A stretch of 44,283 nt of DNA from Carideicomes alvinocaridis (lineage in GTDB: Bacteria > Pseudomonadota > Alphaproteobacteria > Rhodobacterales > Rhodobacteraceae). The notes below the pieces were generated by a model that made no database searches, was not told the origin of the DNA, and saw only the letters and a program-made list of their open reading frames with translations. The DNA lies in assembly GCA_005473895.2 (NCBI GenBank), contig SRJI02000043.1, positions 1 to 44,283 of the forward strand. The letters are read 5' to 3'. The first letter of the stretch is position 1, and the number at the start of each line of letters is the position of its first letter. The position numbers and the translations under genes are program-made. Shown piece by piece: positions 41,487-44,283 of this stretch.

Positions 41487-44283
41487 TCCGCGACGAGGCC
41501 AGCGAACGGCAGGTCCGCGCCGCCGATCCCCGCAGCTCCACCTGGCTGTCGGCCAATGCGGGCTCGGGCAAGACAAGGGTGCTGACCGACCGGGTGGCGC
41601 GGCTGCTGCTGGACGGCGTGTCGCCCGACCACATCCTGTGCCTCACCTACACCAAGGCGGCGGCGAGCGAGATGCAGAACCGTCTGTTCCGGCGGCTGGG
41701 TGAATGGGCGATGAAGCCCGACGCGGAGCTGGAACAGGCGCTGATCGAGCTGGGGGTCGAAGGCCCCTATCCCCCCGCGCGGCTGGGGCAGGCCCGCACG
41801 CTCTTCGCCCGCGCGATCGAGACGCCCGGCGGGCTCAAGATCCAGACGATCCACTCCTTCTGCTCCGCCCTGCTGCGCCGCTTCCCGCTGGAGGCCGGCG
41901 TCTCGCCCCAGTTCGCCGAGATGGAGGACCGCGCCGCCGCCCTCCTGCGCAACGAGATCGTCGAGGAGATGGCCGAAGGCGCCGACCGCGCCCGGGTGGA
42001 GGAGGTGGCCGCCTGGCTGACCGACGAGGATTTCGAGCGGATCACCAGCCAGATCGCCGGCAACCGCCCCCTGCTGGAAACCATTCCCGACGAGGATGCC
42101 CTGTTCGAGCTCTTCGGCCTCGCGCCGGGGACCACGGAGGAGAGCATCGCCGGCCAGGTCTTCCTTGGCGGCGAGGAGGAGCTGCTGAGCCGCGTGGGCG
42201 AGGCACTGAAGGACAGCAGCGCCAATGACCAGAAGGCGGCGGAGAAGATCACCGCCCTCCCCCCGCTGGGGTTCGAGGCGCTGGAGGATCTGGAATCCAT
42301 CTGCCTGTTCGGTGCCACGGCGGCCAGCCCCTTTGGCGCGAAGATCGGCAAGTTCCCCACCAAGAAGGGCCAGGCGCTGATCGGGCCGGACCTGCACCAC
42401 CGGCTCGACCAACTCATGGCGCGGGTGGAGGTCGCCCGTGACGCCCGCTGCGCGCTGGTGGCGGCCCGCAAGACCCGCGCGCTCCACCGCTTCGCCGAGG
42501 CTTTCCTGCCGCGCTACGAGGAGGCCAAGCAGGCGCGCGGCTGGCTCGACTTCGACGACCTGATCACGCTGGCCGACCGGCTGCTGGCAAACGAGGCGGT
42601 GGCGCAATGGGTGCTGTTCCGCCTCGACGGGGAAATCGACCACCTGCTGGTCGACGAGGCGCAGGATACCAGCCCCGTGCAATGGCAGGTGATCGACCGG
42701 CTGACCCGCGAGTTCGCCGCAGGCTCCGGCCAGCGGGCGGATGTCATGCGCACGATCTTCGTCGTGGGGGACAAGAAACAGTCGATCTATTCCTTCCAGG
42801 GCGCCGATCCGCGCGAGTTCGACCGCATGAAGGCCGACTTTGCCGAGCGTTACCGCGCCATCGGCGCCCCCTTCGCGGACCTGACGCTGGAATTCTCCTT
42901 CCGCTCGGCGCAGGCGGTGCTGCAGCTGGTGGACGAATGCTTCGCGACGCAGGTGGCGGCCGGCTTCGACCCCGACCAGCCGCATCGCGCCTTCAAGGAC
43001 CGGATGCCCGGCCGCGTCGACCTCTGGCCCGCCATCGCCAAGGAAAAGGACGAGGACGAGACGCCCTGGTACGAGCCGGTCGACCGCCCCGGCCCCAGCA
43101 ACCCGGCGGTGGTGCTGGCGACCCGCGTGGCGGACGAGCTGAAGCGCATGTTCGACGACGGCGTGCGCATCCCCGACGAGGAGGGCGGTGCCTGGGGCAT
43201 GCGGCCGCTGACCCCGGGCGACGTGATGATCCTGGTGCAGCGGCGCGGCCCGGTGTTCCACGAGATCATCCGCGCCTGCAAATCCGCGGGCCTGCCCATC
43301 GCGGGGGCCGACCGGCTGCGCATCGGGGCGGAGCTGGCGGTCAGGGACCTCGCCGCGCTGCTGCGCTTCCTCGCCACGCCCGAGGACGACCTGTCGCTGG
43401 CCGAGGCGCTGAAATCGCCGCTTTTCGGCTGGTCGGAACAGGCGCTCTTTTCCCTCGCCCACGGGCGGCCCGGCTATCTCTGGCAGGCGCTGCGCGAGCG
43501 CACGGACCACCCCGAGACGCTGGCCATCTTGCACGACCTGCGCGGCCAGACCGACTACCTCCGGCCCTATGACCTGATCGAGCGCATCCTGACGCGCCAT
43601 GACGGCCGCCGCCGCCTGCTCGCCCGGCTGGGGGCCGAGGCCGAGGACGGGATCAACGCGCTGCTCTCCCAGGCGCTGGCCTTCGAGCGCAACGCGATCC
43701 CCTCGCTCACCGGGTTCCTGCTGTGGATGGAGACCGACGACCTGGAGATCAAGCGCCAGATGGACAGCGCGGGCGACCGCATCCGCGTGATGACGGTGCA
43801 TGGCGCCAAGGGGCTGGAGGCGCCGCTGGTGATCCTGCCCGACTGCGCCCGCCGCCAGCCCCGCGCCCAGCAGGGGCTGCTGCCGGCCGCCGGCACCGCG
43901 CTCTGGTCCGTGCCCGCCGCCAGCCGCCCCCGGTTGATGGACGAGGCGGCGGAGGCCCGGCGCGAGGCCGAGCGGGCCGAGCGCGAGCGGCTGCTTTACG
44001 TCGCCATGACCCGGGCCGAGAAATGGCTGATCGTCGCCGCCGCGGGCGAGATCGGCAAGGCGGAAGAGGACAGCTGGTACAACCGCATCTCCACCGCCCT
44101 CGACATGGCGGGGGCTGTCCCCGCGGACCTGCCCGGCGGCGAGGGCAAGCGGTTCGAGACTGGCGACTGGGCCCTCCCCGCGATGGGCCACCCGCCCTCG
44201 GGCGCGGCCGTGCCCCCCGCTCTCGATCCGCTCTACAGCCGCCCCGCGCCGCCCCCGCCCGAGCGGCCCGCGGCGCTGACCCC
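41483..44283 (+). CDS. addA: double-strand break repair helicase AddA, C-terminus beyond window
   Basis: A UvrD/RecB-type helicase-nuclease subunit, open from the ATG at 41483 to the right edge (933 codons), so the final nuclease part is missing. Walker A is ANAGSGKTRVL (K30), LCLTYTKAAASEM is motif Ia, IQTIHSFC, then motif II LLVDEAQDTSPVQW, motif III VVGDKKQSIYSFQGADP, and motifs V-VI VMTVHGAKGLEAPLV and LLYVAMTRAEKWL. AddA has a single helicase motor that powers the complex with AddB. It starts in a 4-base overlap with addB; trxA often follows but is not visible. Confidence 0.96.
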   Translation, partial: MIRDEASERQVRAADPRSSTWLSANAGSGKTRVLTDRVARLLLDGVSPDHILCLTYTKAAASEMQNRLFRRLGEWAMKPDAELEQALIELGVEGPYPPARLGQARTLFARAIETPGGLKIQTIHSFCSALLRRFPLEAGVSPQFAEMEDRAAALLRNEIVEEMAEGADRARVEEVAAWLTDEDFERITSQIAGNRPLLETIPDEDALFELFGLAPGTTEESIAGQVFLGGEEELLSRVGEALKDSSANDQKAAEKITALPPLGFEALEDLESICLFGATAASPFGAKIGKFPTKKGQALIGPDLHHRLDQLMARVEVARDARCALVAARKTRALHRFAEAFLPRYEEAKQARGWLDFDDLITLADRLLANEAVAQWVLFRLDGEIDHLLVDEAQDTSPVQWQVIDRLTREFAAGSGQRADVMRTIFVVGDKKQSIYSFQGADPREFDRMKADFAERYRAIGAPFADLTLEFSFRSAQAVLQLVDECFATQVAAGFDPDQPHRAFKDRMPGRVDLWPAIAKEKDEDETPWYEPVDRPGPSNPAVVLATRVADELKRMFDDGVRIPDEEGGAWGMRPLTPGDVMILVQRRGPVFHEIIRACKSAGLPIAGADRLRIGAELAVRDLAALLRFLATPEDDLSLAEALKSPLFGWSEQALFSLAHGRPGYLWQALRERTDHPETLAILHDLRGQTDYLRPYDLIERILTRHDGRRRLLARLGAEAEDGINALLSQALAFERNAIPSLTGFLLWMETDDLEIKRQMDSAGDRIRVMTVHGAKGLEAPLVILPDCARRQPRAQQGLLPAAGTALWSVPAASRPRLMDEAAEARREAERAERERLLYVAMTRAEKWLIVAAAGEIGKAEEDSWYNRISTALDMAGAVPADLPGGEGKRFETGDWALPAMGHPPSGAAVPPALDPLYSRPAPPPPERPAALT

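Noticed and set aside
38421-41576. 1051-codon open frame antisense to addB
   Set aside because: It is the mirror of a very GC-rich gene; its protein is Arg/Gly/His-rich low-complexity with no motif, while the plus-strand frame is clearly AddB.
41417-44191. 924-codon open frame antisense to addA
   Set aside because: Same cause; AddA helicase motifs lie on the plus strand throughout.

Overview
The window is a stretch of high-GC chromosome from an alphaproteobacterium of the order Rhodobacterales (Rhodobacteraceae/Roseobacteraceae). Three things point there: the divergent senC-regA / regB redox regulators, which match the Rhodobacter RegBA/PrrBA system almost residue for residue; a petABC (fbcFBC) bc1 operon whose cytochrome b haem ligands fall at the Rhodobacter numbering (H97, H111, H198, H212, PEWY 294-297); and the alphaproteobacterial order tsaE-amgK-murU-addB-addA. 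I see no phage, IS element, CRISPR array, tRNA or rRNA. Almost all of it is chromosomal core or common accessory metabolism. Strong GC3 bias gives long antisense shadow frames, which were left out. Both ends are cut inside genes.

Layout. 1-2826: end of a phosphonate-type gene (PhnM-like, cut by the left edge), a secreted alpha/beta hydrolase, a NUDIX hydrolase and an EamA transporter. 2798-9056: a purine (urate) degradation island with uraH, a fused allantoinase/OHCU decarboxylase, allA, an NCS2 purine permease and allE, interrupted by a GAF-HisKA_2 sensor kinase with a good promoter. Urate oxidase and an allantoate-cleaving enzyme are not in the window. 9394-12395: a MarR regulator, an SDR dehydrogenase and a feruloyl-CoA-synthase-like ligase. 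12738-14453: glutathione-dependent formaldehyde (and S-nitrosoglutathione) dehydrogenase next to a cytochrome c'. 14584-16645: aroC and an AEC transporter. 16709-20049: promoter, TPP riboswitch and thiBPQ. 20622-23346: petABC on the minus strand.

23606-31521: scattered single genes: an outer-membrane barrel protein, a small conserved-looking ORF, rlmN, an IalB-family protein, a Rhizobium-type asparaginase, ahcY, a GT8-like glycosyltransferase with an HD hydrolase, and a small secreted protein. 31666-36089: regA, senC and regB, then a kinase-less three-PAS protein preceded by a perfect CtrA-type TTAA-N7-TTAA box (possible DivL homologue). 36427-44283: tsaE, amgK, murU, addB, addA, all overlapping by 4 to 8 bases; addA runs off the right edge.

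The most interesting points are regulatory: the CtrA box before the PAS protein, an inverted-pair dispersed repeat at convergent gene ends (12.4 kb, with a single copy at 31.1 kb), clustered palindromes downstream of regA, and the pairing of two NO/formaldehyde defence genes. I did not find a clearly new multi-gene system.
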